Shown: positions 1 through 9,005 of the stretch, piece after piece
Layout of the letters: every line of letters starts with the position of its first letter
Numbering within the stretch: position 1 is the first letter of the stretch
DNA from: Chloroflexota bacterium
GTDB lineage: Bacteria; Chloroflexota; Anaerolineae; Aggregatilineales; Phototrophicaceae
DNA: 64,000 bases
NCBI GenBank assembly: GCA_028873975.1
Contig: JAPPMO010000026.1
Coordinates: 124,001 to 188,000, forward strand
Direction: 5' to 3'
Notes under the pieces: generated by a model
What the model was told of the DNA's origin: nothing
Databases searched by the model: none
The model's input: the letters and a program-made list of their open reading frames with translations, nothing else
Translations under genes and position numbers: made by a program

Positions 1-276
1 CAATAGCAGATCTTTCTTATTCAAACAGTAAAGATAAGCGACAATGCTCTCGTCGTAGGAGAGAGTAGTTTTTTGCGCCACCTGCGGCAAAAGATATCTG
101 ATTCGGCGGTAGAGGTCTGTAGCCAAATCCGGCTCGTGATGAAGCGCGTCCAACAGCCCATTGACAATTGAGTTGCGAGAAAGTGCGAACTCGACGACGC
201 TAAGGCCGCTCAGCACTGAAAACTGAATCTGGAAATCCAGGGTCTCAATTTTGTCGATATACTTGTCCAATATCAT
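1..276 (-). CDS. Partial hypothetical protein, C-terminus beyond left edge
   Basis: An open frame of 92 codons without a stop runs from an ATG at 276 off the left edge. The ATG overlaps the stop of the upstream gene in an ATGA arrangement, which suggests translational coupling and supports both frames. The visible protein starts MILDKYIDKIETLDF and is largely helical and hydrophilic; I see no signal peptide, membrane segment or known motif. As the partner of an NlpC/P60-like protein it could be an immunity or accessory protein, but that is only inference from position. Base composition is AT-richer than most of the window. Confidence 0.6.
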   Translation of the reverse strand, partial: MILDKYIDKIETLDFQIQFSVLSGLSVVEFALSRNSIVNGLLDALHHEPDLATDLYRRIRYLLPQVAQKTTLSYDESIVAYLYCLNKKDLLL

Positions 277-791
277 AGAGGAACCCTTTCGCTCCAAAAC
301 TCGCTAGGATGTCCCAAGTAATATGGAACGTCTTCCAGTCGATGCTCTATCTCGCCGTGCTTTCCCCATTTGCTTAGAACTCGAGCATTAGGAATACTGC
401 CGATATTTGGATGTACACGAGTTACAAGTCCAACGTGTACTCTCTTCTTGTCCAGAGTATATACGACTACGTCTCCGACAACCAAATTATCCTTGGAGAT
501 TAAATGATAGCCATCATTCGTAAGAATCTCATATATATGCTCAATATCTATCCATGCCCGACGGTTGGCAAAAACCATGCCTACGCAATCATATAGATAT
601 GAGGAAACAGATCGAATACTAAGTCCAGTTTTTCCCTTGGCCAGCATTTCGTCGATGAGCGCTTCTGTTTGAATTCTTACCAATTCCTGGTTTTGCTTAT
701 AATTCTGCAAGACCAATGGATTTGGTTGAGGGATCTCTTGGCCATTCCTCGCGAAAACGGGTTTCTGCAAATCAAAATAATGAAGTGACAT
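273..791 (-). CDS. NlpC/P60-like papain-fold protein (putative)
   Basis: 172 residues. The motif YDCVGMVF (Cys69) followed about 50 residues later by RVHVGLV (His119) resembles the Cys/His order of NlpC/P60 and CHAP-like cysteine peptidases or amidases; a SKWGKHGEIEH segment near residue 140-150 could supply the third polar residue. There is no signal peptide, so export by the Sec route is not indicated. It overlaps the downstream partial gene by ATGA. The AT-richer composition and isolated position next to a decayed gene suggest transfer. Family assignment rests on motif spacing only; substrate and catalysis are unknown. Confidence 0.55.
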   Translation of the reverse strand: MSLHYFDLQKPVFARNGQEIPQPNPLVLQNYKQNQELVRIQTEALIDEMLAKGKTGLSIRSVSSYLYDCVGMVFANRRAWIDIEHIYEILTNDGYHLISKDNLVVGDVVVYTLDKKRVHVGLVTRVHPNIGSIPNARVLSKWGKHGEIEHRLEDVPYYLGHPSEFWSERVPL

Positions 792-898
792 GAACCGGAA
801 TTATACTCCAGAAGAGACGATCATAAAGACCAATTGGAACAACATTAAGGCACTGCGACTTATTGCCACGCCATCAGCATCCGCGCTAAACTCCCACC

Positions 899-1142
899 AT
901 GAAATCCCTCCACGACACCCGCTTCTTCCCGGGCGCAATATGCACGATGCTGCTGGGCGCGGAGGTCATCAAAGTTGAAGACCCCGGCAGCGGCGACTAC
1001 GCCCGACTGATGCCGCCGGTTACGAGACGCTGCGCGCGGTCAATTCGCGGCTGGTCTATTGCAAGGCAATGGTTTCAGCGAGGCGGACATCGTGGCGCTT
1101 GGATCGCGGGCGGGCAGCAACGCTGAGAGAATCGCGCGCTAA
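899..1142 (+). pseudogene. Decayed CaiB/BaiF-type CoA-transferase remnant
   Basis: Three fragments of a family III CoA-transferase lie in order but in three different reading frames. Frame from 899 gives FFPGAICTMLLGAEVIKVED then GDYARLMPP, matching the family N-terminus (with about three residues missing inside). Frame from 1018 gives GYETLRAVNSRLVYC, matching the segment after the first 70 or so residues. Frame from 1068 gives NGFSEADIVAL, matching the C-terminal end, with a stop at 1140-1142. A normal member has about 380-400 residues, so most of the gene has been deleted. The reading is from recalled family motifs, not an alignment run here. Confidence 0.7.
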
Positions 1143-1326
1143 ACCGCCGGCCGATGGCGCCGGCGCGCGAGGGCATGGCGGCGCGTCTTCAGCCTCCGCT
1201 CACCATTCCCGGCAGGGGACTTCGCCAGTGTTGCCCGCGCGGGTGGCGGCTACCATGTTGCGTGTCGATTCAATGCGGAATGAAGGCTTCATTCGTTAAG
1301 CGGGGAACGCTAGGCGCTTAGTCTCA

Positions 1327-2133
1327 TTAGTGCCACCATTGGTATTCGATTTTGTCTATATTTGCCAGACGATGCCGCATCCCAGGCAGTCCAGGATCGC
1401 GCGGATTGATGGCTTGCCTGACTTCAATCTCTAGGGTGAAACACTCCCTTTCGCCCTCCAGACCAGATTTCCAACCAATCCCCGCTCCCGACTTCAGGCC
1501 GGCTTGGTGTTGATACAGGTGGCAAGCTTCATGCACAAGGACGCCTGCAAACCCGACTGTGTTCCCCATCCAGGGAAAGTTCAGGCTGAAGATCCAAACC
1601 TTTACATGCTGCGGGTGTCTGACAACAGAATGTCTCGGAAGCTGCAGGATCCAGTCGTAGCCGCCAACGGTATAGACATACCAGTCCGGCGCTCGGGCTT
1701 TGAGCAAGTCCAGCGAGGCGTTCACCTGGGCAATAAATTCCGCTGAACCCTCGATTCTCAAAGCCCTGCGCATGCTGTCCGCTTGACCGACGCTTAGTAC
1801 GGATTGCTCGGGAGCCGCGCATTGCCCGCGCTGGTAAGCCCAATAGCCATCTGCCCAGTCCTGTTCGCTCTGGCATTGGCGATCGACGAAACAGCAGTTG
1901 TCAATTTGGGCGGGGGCGCTGACAGCGGGCGGCGAGCCAGTGGCTGGATGGGACGAGGCCGGCGCAGGGCATTGATTATTCTGGAATGCCCAATAGCCAT
2001 TCGTCCAGTCCTGTTCGCTGTGACATTGGCGGTCGACGAAGCAGCAATTGTCAATATCGCTCGCTCCCCCCGTCAAAGCAGAAGCCAAGAGGAGGATCGC
2101 AGTGGTCAACATGGCGAAAGGCCTAAACATCAT
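1327..2133 (-). CDS. Secreted zinc-metallopeptidase-like protein with duplicated Cys-rich repeat
   Basis: I start the gene at the ATG at 2133 because GGAG lies 7 bases upstream and a signal peptide (MMFRPFAMLTTAILLLASAL) follows; the longer open frame upstream is Arg-rich and unlikely. Of 268 residues, two near-identical repeats (IDNCCFVDRQC..EQDW..GYWA..Q..QC) lie at about 27-58 and 75-106, joined by a Pro/Ala/Ser linker. The C-terminal domain holds HEACHLYQH (residues 201-209), an HExxH-type zinc motif, with a possible downstream Glu ligand in EGERE (226-230). This is consistent with an exported gluzincin-like hydrolase whose Cys repeats may bind the surface. Substrate unknown. Confidence 0.7.
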   Translation of the reverse strand: MMFRPFAMLTTAILLLASALTGGASDIDNCCFVDRQCHSEQDWTNGYWAFQNNQCPAPASSHPATGSPPAVSAPAQIDNCCFVDRQCQSEQDWADGYWAYQRGQCAAPEQSVLSVGQADSMRRALRIEGSAEFIAQVNASLDLLKARAPDWYVYTVGGYDWILQLPRHSVVRHPQHVKVWIFSLNFPWMGNTVGFAGVLVHEACHLYQHQAGLKSGAGIGWKSGLEGERECFTLEIEVRQAINPRDPGLPGMRHRLANIDKIEYQWWH

Positions 2134-2326
2134 TGTCAATCTCCACACTATATGAAGAATCCCTAGCCGCTTTTCATAGCGCGCGGCTGGACAACGGAAA
2201 CGTCGGCGCCTGCGCTTGTCAAACCGCGGGCGACTCAACGGGGCAATTCCATCGTGATCGTTCCACAATTCAAAATAAAAAGAGGCTATTCTGCTGGAGA
2301 GATCAATGCGCTGCGAAACACGGGCG

Positions 2327-4606
2327 TCATTCCTCAAGCGCCCGAAAACCCTCGGCATCAGCGAAAATCTTCTTGGGACCATGATCGTCAAATAAGACGC
2401 TGACGATTTCGCCCTTGTTCTCAATACCGATAACTTTGCCATTGCCAAACTTGGGATGCGAGACATTTGCTCCGACCGTGAACGGCGGATCGTTTTTGGC
2501 CGCTGGTTTAATGCCGGGAAAAGGGATAATCTTGCTGCGGATCTTGCTATCGGAGGGCGCGACCGTGTTGGATTTCAAGTCCCGTTCCAGTCGGCTATCC
2601 GATGATGCGGCATTGTCCCAGCGAGTCTGAGATTCGAGACTCCGCGCCTTGTTCAAGTTTGCTAAGGTCAGTGGCGAGCCATCAAGTAGATGTCTGGGCA
2701 GATCGGCCAAGAATTCTGAGGGACGGGACAAACTGCCGCCGCCGCTATACAGCGCGCGCCGGAAGGCATAACTCAAAAAAACGCTCTGCTTGGCGCGAGT
2801 GACGCCCACATAAAAGAGCCTGCGCTCCTCCGAGATGCCATCCAATTCTTCAAACGCGCGGAAATGCGGCAGGATGCCGGTCTCCAGCCCGGTGATAAAG
2901 ACCACGGGGAATTCCAACCCCTTGGCGCTGTGCAAGGTCATCAAGGTCACAGCGTCAGCGCCGTCCTTCAGAGTATCTACATCGGCGACAAGCGACTGCT
3001 CGGCCAAGAATTCGTGCAAAGGTTGTTCGTATTCCATGGCGTATTCCAGCAGCCCGCGCAACTCGCGCACGTTGTCGGCGCGTTCGGCGGCTTCTTCCGG
3101 CAGGTTGCTCGTGCTGTCGAGATGAATGGCGTAACGGGTTTGCGCAGTGATATTGTCGAACATGTTCACCAAGTCGCCAACTTTCGCCATCTCCTGCCAA
3201 CTGGATAACAGGTCGGCAAAGGCGCGGAACTTTTTCTCAGCCGCTGTCGACAGGGGCGTCGGATCGTCGTAATACAGTCGATTAAGCGCTTCGCCGATGG
3301 TCATCCCCGCGTCCGAGACCCAATCCAAAAAAGCCCCCAGCGATTTTTTGCCGATACCGCGGGCGGGCACGTTGATGATGCGTTCAAAGCTGACGCGATC
3401 GTCCGGGTTGTGGATCAAGCGCAAATAGGCCAGCATATCCTTGACTTCACGTCGCTTGTAAAAACCCACTCCCCCCACCAATACATAGGGCGTCGATCGG
3501 TTGACAAAAGCCTGTTCCATCGCGCGGGACTGCGCGTTGGTGCGGTACATCACAGCGAAGTCCTTATAGTCCAAGCCGTCCTGCATGCGCAATCGCTGGA
3601 TCTGTTCCAGGACATATTCGGCTTCATAGCGCTCATCGTAAGCCTCGAAGACCTTGATTCGCTCTCCCCGGCCTTGATCGGTATGCAAGCGCTTGGGCGT
3701 ACGATCCCGATTGTTGTCGATGACCGCGCGGGCGGCATCAAGAATATTCTGTGTGCTGCGATAATTGCGCTCTAGCAAGACCACAGTTGGATCGGGGTAA
3801 TTCTCTCGAAAGCGCAAGACGTTGCGATAGTCCGCGCCTCGGAAGGCGTAAATCGCCTGATCTTCGTCGCCGACGACGAAGACATTGTTTTGTGGTGCGG
3901 CCAGGAGCCTCACAAATTCGTACTGCACTTTGTTGGTATCCTGAAACTCGTCAACCAGCACGTTTTCGAAGCGCTGCTGATATTGGTCGCGCAGCAAATC
4001 GCTGCCGCGCAATAGCAAGACCATGTTCAGCAGCAGGTCGTCGAAGTCCATGGCATTGGCATCGCGCAGAGCCGCCTGATAGGCGGTGTAAACCTGTTTG
4101 ACGATCTCGCCGAAATAGTCGAGAGATCGGAATTCATCGGCTTGAATCATCTCGTTCTTGGCGCTGGAAATCCCCGCCAGAATGGCGCGGGGATTGAACT
4201 TCTTGGGGTCAATGCCGACGCGTTTGACAACCTGTTTCACCAGCGCCACCTGATCGTCGCTGTCATAGATCACGTAGTCGCGCCGATAGCCCAGGCTTTC
4301 GGCTTCCCGGCGCAAGAAACGGGCGCAGATGGCGTGGAAGGTGCCGATCTGCAAGCCGCGCAGGCGATCGCCCAGCAGCGCTTCCACGCGCGAGCGCATC
4401 TCGCCCGCCGCCTTGTTGGTGAAAGTGACCGCCATGATACGATGATGCGGGATGCGCTCCTCACGAATTAGCCAGGCGATGCGCCGCGTCAGCACGCTGG
4501 TTTTGCCGCTGCCGGGTCCCGCCAAGACCAATACGGGACCGGCGCCGGCCGTGATGGCGGCCGCTTGCTGCTCGTTCATGCCTTCGGTTAAGTTCTGCGC
4601 TTTCAT
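2327..4606 (-). CDS. pcrA: UvrD/PcrA-family superfamily 1 DNA helicase
   Basis: 759 residues, the usual length for PcrA/UvrD. Walker A is AGPGSGKTS (29-37), motif II is VDEFQDTN near residue 215, GDEDQAIYAFRGA is motif III, and LMTLHSAKGLEFPVVF and EERRLFYVGVTRA are the late helicase motifs V and VI. The last 55 residues (VGANVSHPKFGNGKVIGIE) match the Tudor-like C-terminal domain of PcrA, which binds RNA polymerase. The protein unwinds DNA 3'-5' in nucleotide excision repair and rolling-circle replication. It lies about 100 bases after the PBP gene on the same strand and about 190 bases before the metallopeptidase-like gene. Confidence 0.95.
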   Translation of the reverse strand: MKAQNLTEGMNEQQAAAITAGAGPVLVLAGPGSGKTSVLTRRIAWLIREERIPHHRIMAVTFTNKAAGEMRSRVEALLGDRLRGLQIGTFHAICARFLRREAESLGYRRDYVIYDSDDQVALVKQVVKRVGIDPKKFNPRAILAGISSAKNEMIQADEFRSLDYFGEIVKQVYTAYQAALRDANAMDFDDLLLNMVLLLRGSDLLRDQYQQRFENVLVDEFQDTNKVQYEFVRLLAAPQNNVFVVGDEDQAIYAFRGADYRNVLRFRENYPDPTVVLLERNYRSTQNILDAARAVIDNNRDRTPKRLHTDQGRGERIKVFEAYDERYEAEYVLEQIQRLRMQDGLDYKDFAVMYRTNAQSRAMEQAFVNRSTPYVLVGGVGFYKRREVKDMLAYLRLIHNPDDRVSFERIINVPARGIGKKSLGAFLDWVSDAGMTIGEALNRLYYDDPTPLSTAAEKKFRAFADLLSSWQEMAKVGDLVNMFDNITAQTRYAIHLDSTSNLPEEAAERADNVRELRGLLEYAMEYEQPLHEFLAEQSLVADVDTLKDGADAVTLMTLHSAKGLEFPVVFITGLETGILPHFRAFEELDGISEERRLFYVGVTRAKQSVFLSYAFRRALYSGGGSLSRPSEFLADLPRHLLDGSPLTLANLNKARSLESQTRWDNAASSDSRLERDLKSNTVAPSDSKIRSKIIPFPGIKPAAKNDPPFTVGANVSHPKFGNGKVIGIENKGEIVSVLFDDHGPKKIFADAEGFRALEE

Positions 4607-4706
4607 GCCGCGGATCTTTCCAGTGTCAAGTCACCCCACATTGTAGCAGAATATATGAGCTAATTACCCTGCCGAAAACGGATCCTTTGTGCGCGATTTT
4701 CTCAGC

Positions 4707-7700
4707 TCAAGGCACGGGCGTCGCCAAGGGAAGAGAAACAATCGTCGGCTGAAAGATAACTTGCTCCGGCGTCGTGGTCGGAGTCGGGTTCTCCACGCGC
4801 AAGTTGATATCGTAGTTGATGTTGCCGCCCTTGCTTGAATAGGCCGCCAAGCGCAAGATATATTCGCCGTCCGGGACGCCCAATGACCGCGTATCCCATA
4901 CACCCAAGACAGTGCCGTAATTGGGCATTTCCACCAGTGCCGCGCTAATGGGCAGGAATTTGTCGGGATCGTCGCGAGAAGCGTAAACCAGTTCGAAGCG
5001 GTCGAAGTCCGGACCGCGCGCTTGACCGCGGATCTCCACGGCGTCGCGAACGACAGCCCCGTTGTTGGGAGCGCTGATGTTGATCAGCGGCAAGGACTGG
5101 CCCTGCGCGCATTCGGCTTGCGGCACGGGCAGCACAGGCAGCTCGATTCCAATACTTTTGACGAAGGCTTGGCCTTCGGCGCTTCCCGCGAGCCAGTCCA
5201 GAGCCGCCGGATCGTCGACCGCGACGTAGGTCTTCTCGACGATATTGCTATTGCAGAATTCGTTGGCGAGCAAGCCCGTCCAACTGTCGACGGCGATCCG
5301 TTTGATATAGGCTTGTTCGGCGGGCGGGGGATACTGTTCGTGCAGGAAAAGGCCCGTGCTGGGGTCGGGACAAGCCGAATAATTGAGCGTTCCAGTCGCT
5401 CGGCAGATCTCGCGCGCCACCACGCCGCCGGGATTCTCGAATGGCATTGGCGCCTTCCCTAGTGAAGCGGCGGTCATCACCGCATTCCAAACCGGCGCCG
5501 CGCTGGTGATGCCAGAGGTATTGTAGGTTGGCGAATTATCCGATGTCCCCAGCCAGACGCCAACCACAGCGTCGCGCGTGAAACCCATCGTCCACAGATC
5601 GCGCGCGCCGTTGGAGGTGCCGGTTTTGGCCGAAACGACGTTTTGCGTCGGCAGGCCGATATGCGCCAAGGTCAAGGCGGATCCGGGATTGAAACTCGGC
5701 TGGCGGGAGGCGTCGTCGCTCAGGATATTTTGCATCAGATAGGCAAGCGCCGGGGAGATCGCCCCGCGCGCGTCCGCTCGTTCGCGCGGGAGCTCGACTT
5801 CTTCGCCATCAATCGTTTCTGTGATGCGCTCAATGGCATACAAGGGCATTAGCCGGCCCCGATTGGCCAATACGCCATAAGCGGCCATCATATCGTAGAG
5901 CGTGACTTCGTTCGCCCCGAGCGCGCTGGACAGCGTCATCAAGGAGTCTTCGGGAAACTGCAAGCCGACAGCCCCGGCCATTTCAGCGAAGCGGATCTTG
6001 CCGACTTGCTCATAAACCTTGATTGTCGCGACGTTGCGGCTGTTTTGCAGAGCGGCGCGCAGGGACATCGGTCCGCGGAATCTGCCATCGATGTTCACGG
6101 GCGAGTAAGGTCCGGAAACCCCCATATCGTAGGTCGTCGGCACATCCCAAACGACGCTTGCGGGAGTAAGAAAATTGCCTTCTGCGCCCTGCAGGGCGGC
6201 GGCATAAATGAAGGGTTTGATGACTGAACCGGGCTGCTGCCAGGTAAGCGCGTTGTTGACCTGCCCGGCAAATTCATCGTCAAAATTGTGGCTGCCCACC
6301 ATAGCGCGGATAGCGCCGGTCCGGGGATCGGTGACCATAACGGCGCCGGTATTGACGCCAGTGGCCGCCCCCACCAGGTGATTCACCTGATTGCTCAATG
6401 CCTGCTGCGCCGCGTCCTGGGTGGCAGGATCCAAAGTAGTATAGATATTGAAACCGCGCTGGAATAGACCATTAGCGCCGACCTCGACCTCCAACTGAGC
6501 CCTGACAAAATTGACAAAATGCGGATAGCGCAACTGCACCGTCAACGGTTCAAATGGCGTCGTTTCGATTTCCGCGATCTGTACGATAGCCGCGCCGCCG
6601 ACAATTTTTCCGTCGGCGTTGACGCGCGCCAACACTTGCGGGCTGCCGTCAATCTCGGTCTCGCGTCCGTCGATGACGCAGAAGGGACCGCGCCGGGGCC
6701 AGTCGCCGTGTTGGAATTGCAGGCAACCGATGTCGATCATCTTGCGCATGGTGGCGCGCATGCCCGCCACAGCAACCGGGCGATTGATGACGGGATCGTT
6801 CTTGGCCGGCGATGGCACGATGCTCGCCAACAGAGCGGCCTGCGCGAAATTGAGCTCATCAGCCCCGTGGCCGAAATAGAATTGCGAGGCGGCCTCGACC
6901 CCGTAATTCTGATTGGCGAAGAAAACCTCGTTCAAATAAAGCTCGAGGATGAAGTTCTTGTCGTATTGATTGGCGATTTCCAGCGCGACCAGGATCTCGT
7001 TCACCTTGCGCTGGACGGTGACTTCGCTGTCGCGCAGAACCAGATTGCGGGCGATTTGCTGGGTGATCGTGCTCGCGCCGGATTCGATGCCGCCACCGCT
7101 GAGGTTCTGTATAAAGGCGCGAGCGATGGCGATGGGATCAAAACCGGGATCCTCAAAATAGCGTTCGTTTTCTTGCGCGACGATGGCGTGAATCATGTAG
7201 GGACTGACCCGCTCCAGCGGGATGGTGGTGCGCGCCCCCGTTTCCTGACTGTTGAGCGCGGCGATCAAGCCGCCATCGGCGTCAAAGACGCGCGCCGTTT
7301 GATACTCCGGACTGTAATCAGCCAGCGCGGCGATCCCCCCCTGGAATGGCTTCACCGTGTCGCTATACCAGAACATGATGCCGCCCGCGCCCGCGATGGC
7401 GCTGACCAGGGCGATCACCAGCAGCACCACCAGCACGTTGGCCAGCGCGCGCAGCGAGTTGCGCCGCCGCGATTCCAGCAACTCTTCGACGATTGGGGAG
7501 CGCTCCAATTCATAGTCGATGGCGCGCGGGATCACTTCGCCATGATCGCCGGCATCGTCAAACCGGGTCTGCGCTGGCTGCGTCCTGGCGAATTGCGGAT
7601 CCGAGGGCGCGGTCCGCTCCTGACCTGGCAGTTCGCTTTTGAAGGCGGCTGTGCCGGGGACGGTATAGAGCGCATCTTTTGTTCGCGGCATCCTGCCAAT

Positions 7701-8351
7701 CTCGACGCCCCTGTCGTCAAGGATGGGCGCGCCGCCCCCCGGTTCGGTGGGTCCCAGGTAAGAAGGCGGCAGATCGTAAACCGTCTCCGTTCGCATATCC
7801 GATTCCGCATCGGATGGCGTTTTTGCTTCATGCGCCTGATGGAATGCCTCCCATTCGCGCAGCGCAGCCGGATAATCGCTGACCCATTCATTCTCCCCGC
7901 TATCGTGCCGGTACCACTGCTCATTTTCGGCATCGATCATCCACCAGGCGCCGTCCTCGTCCTGCGCCATGCTGTCATAGAGCAGGCGCTGATATTCCTC
8001 GAAGCTGATCTCTTCGCTTTTGAGCATGTCAGCCAGCGTAGCCGCTTGATTCTGCATCTTGATGAAGCCTTCGGCGGCTTCGCGAATGCGGGAATTGATC
8101 TGTGGGCGAGGCGGCGGCAAGGTCGCGGCGCCCTTTTCAACGTTGGCGGCAGGCGGCGAGGACGCGGCGAGGTCTTCCGGCGGCGCCGGCGTTGGCGCTT
8201 CAGCCTCCGGCTGGGGACTCAAATAGTCTTCCGGCGGTGGCGCTTGATCCGGGTCCGGGTTGAGCATGCGCCCCATCATCTCTTCGGGAGAGAGCGGCGC
8301 GTCTTCTGTTGAGTCGTCGTCCGCAGGCGGTTTGACAAGATCGTCGGGCAT
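4707..8351 (-). CDS. Class A penicillin-binding protein (glycosyltransferase/transpeptidase)
   Basis: 1214 residues, long for the family. Residues 1-295 form an acidic, Pro-rich cytoplasmic region with a Trp-rich patch (WWMIDAENEQWYRHD, about 136-150). One membrane segment lies at about 303-326. The GT51 domain follows with QENERYFEDPGFD (catalytic Glu near 394) and GASTITQQIARN. The transpeptidase has SVIK in QPGSVIKPF (SxxK), SRN (SxN) and KTGTSNG (KTG). About 200 residues beyond contain a probable Ig-like domain (NNGAVVRDAVEIRGQA) before a Pro/Thr-rich end. It polymerises and cross-links peptidoglycan outside the membrane. The ATG at 8351 is followed directly by an acidic stretch; no better start is seen. 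Confidence 0.93.
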   Translation of the reverse strand: MPDDLVKPPADDDSTEDAPLSPEEMMGRMLNPDPDQAPPPEDYLSPQPEAEAPTPAPPEDLAASSPPAANVEKGAATLPPPRPQINSRIREAAEGFIKMQNQAATLADMLKSEEISFEEYQRLLYDSMAQDEDGAWWMIDAENEQWYRHDSGENEWVSDYPAALREWEAFHQAHEAKTPSDAESDMRTETVYDLPPSYLGPTEPGGGAPILDDRGVEIGRMPRTKDALYTVPGTAAFKSELPGQERTAPSDPQFARTQPAQTRFDDAGDHGEVIPRAIDYELERSPIVEELLESRRRNSLRALANVLVVLLVIALVSAIAGAGGIMFWYSDTVKPFQGGIAALADYSPEYQTARVFDADGGLIAALNSQETGARTTIPLERVSPYMIHAIVAQENERYFEDPGFDPIAIARAFIQNLSGGGIESGASTITQQIARNLVLRDSEVTVQRKVNEILVALEIANQYDKNFILELYLNEVFFANQNYGVEAASQFYFGHGADELNFAQAALLASIVPSPAKNDPVINRPVAVAGMRATMRKMIDIGCLQFQHGDWPRRGPFCVIDGRETEIDGSPQVLARVNADGKIVGGAAIVQIAEIETTPFEPLTVQLRYPHFVNFVRAQLEVEVGANGLFQRGFNIYTTLDPATQDAAQQALSNQVNHLVGAATGVNTGAVMVTDPRTGAIRAMVGSHNFDDEFAGQVNNALTWQQPGSVIKPFIYAAALQGAEGNFLTPASVVWDVPTTYDMGVSGPYSPVNIDGRFRGPMSLRAALQNSRNVATIKVYEQVGKIRFAEMAGAVGLQFPEDSLMTLSSALGANEVTLYDMMAAYGVLANRGRLMPLYAIERITETIDGEEVELPRERADARGAISPALAYLMQNILSDDASRQPSFNPGSALTLAHIGLPTQNVVSAKTGTSNGARDLWTMGFTRDAVVGVWLGTSDNSPTYNTSGITSAAPVWNAVMTAASLGKAPMPFENPGGVVAREICRATGTLNYSACPDPSTGLFLHEQYPPPAEQAYIKRIAVDSWTGLLANEFCNSNIVEKTYVAVDDPAALDWLAGSAEGQAFVKSIGIELPVLPVPQAECAQGQSLPLINISAPNNGAVVRDAVEIRGQARGPDFDRFELVYASRDDPDKFLPISAALVEMPNYGTVLGVWDTRSLGVPDGEYILRLAAYSSKGGNINYDINLRVENPTPTTTPEQVIFQPTIVSLPLATPVP

Positions 8352-8444
8352 GTGCGGCTTCTCGTGATTGGCTCTTGAGTACGGGCTTCATTATAGTGGA
8401 ATGTGAGGATTGGGGGAAATTGGCTCCAGCATCGCCTTGGAATC

Positions 8445-8924
8445 CAGGGCAATCGCATCACATCGCGCATTCGCAGAATGGTCAAGAAATCAAACCATAA
8501 TAAAACCACAGAAGTAAGTCCAAGTAAGTCATGTAGCTAAAGCGAGCCTTGTAGGGGCGACCAATCTGGTCACCCGTTGCCGCCGCGACTTGTGGTTTCG
8601 GGCGACATGGTAGGGCGCGTAGACACAGCCCGCCTGTCGCCCCTACAGATCGTTGCTTTAGAAAAATTTGCATTACTTTCTTGGACTTACTGAGGACACA
8701 GAGGCACAGAGTTGAGGCTGTTTTGACGACTTATTCTCTAAATCCGCCACCTGTATATTGCAAGTTGCCAAGGAAACCACATCCGTCTCTCAAAAGCATG
8801 TCTGAAATAAGACAAGAGCATTGATTTTACTTGCTTTTCTCGGTGTTCTCGGTGTCCTCGGTGGTTAAAATTGAGCCTGCTTTGGCTAAGTTGCAGCGAT
8901 GTGTATTCCAATGCGATTGCCCTG
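8445..8924. mobile_element. MITE-like palindromic element A1 with 10-bp target duplication
   Basis: A 480-bp non-coding element whose ends are inverted copies of CAGGGCAATCGCAT. It is flanked by a perfect 10-bp direct repeat CCTTGGAATC at 8435-8444 and 8925-8934, the signature of transposition. One inner arm carries ACAGAG repeats (period about 9) and the other carries CTCGGTG repeats, so the whole forms an imperfect palindrome. A second element (8513-8691) is nested within the ACAGAG arm. It occupies most of the 654-bp gap between the divergent PBP and methyltransferase genes. No open frame of note. Confidence 0.85.
8513..8691. mobile_element. MITE-like element B1, 179 bp, nested in A1
   Basis: The left end AGTAAGTCCAAGTAAGTCAT and the right end (reverse complement AGTAAGTCCAAGAAAGTAAT) are inverted repeats that extend inward through CTAAAGC and TGTAGGGGCGA. 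It is flanked by GA at 8511-8512 and 8692-8693, a possible 2-bp duplication. Removing it with one GA restores a continuous CACAGAGGACACAGAGG repeat of the host element, which shows it inserted later. The ends match the element at 20738-20915. Confidence 0.8.
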
Positions 8925-9005
8925 CCTTGGAATCAAGCGCAATGCCCGATTCGGCCCGAGAATGGTATACTGGATTGGCAATGCGGCTTGCGCGAGGTCT
9001 AAAAT

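Noticed and set aside
6519..8312. 597-codon open frame on the plus strand
   Set aside because: Antisense to the PBP gene, Arg/His-rich without motifs; an effect of GC-rich codon use opposite a real gene.
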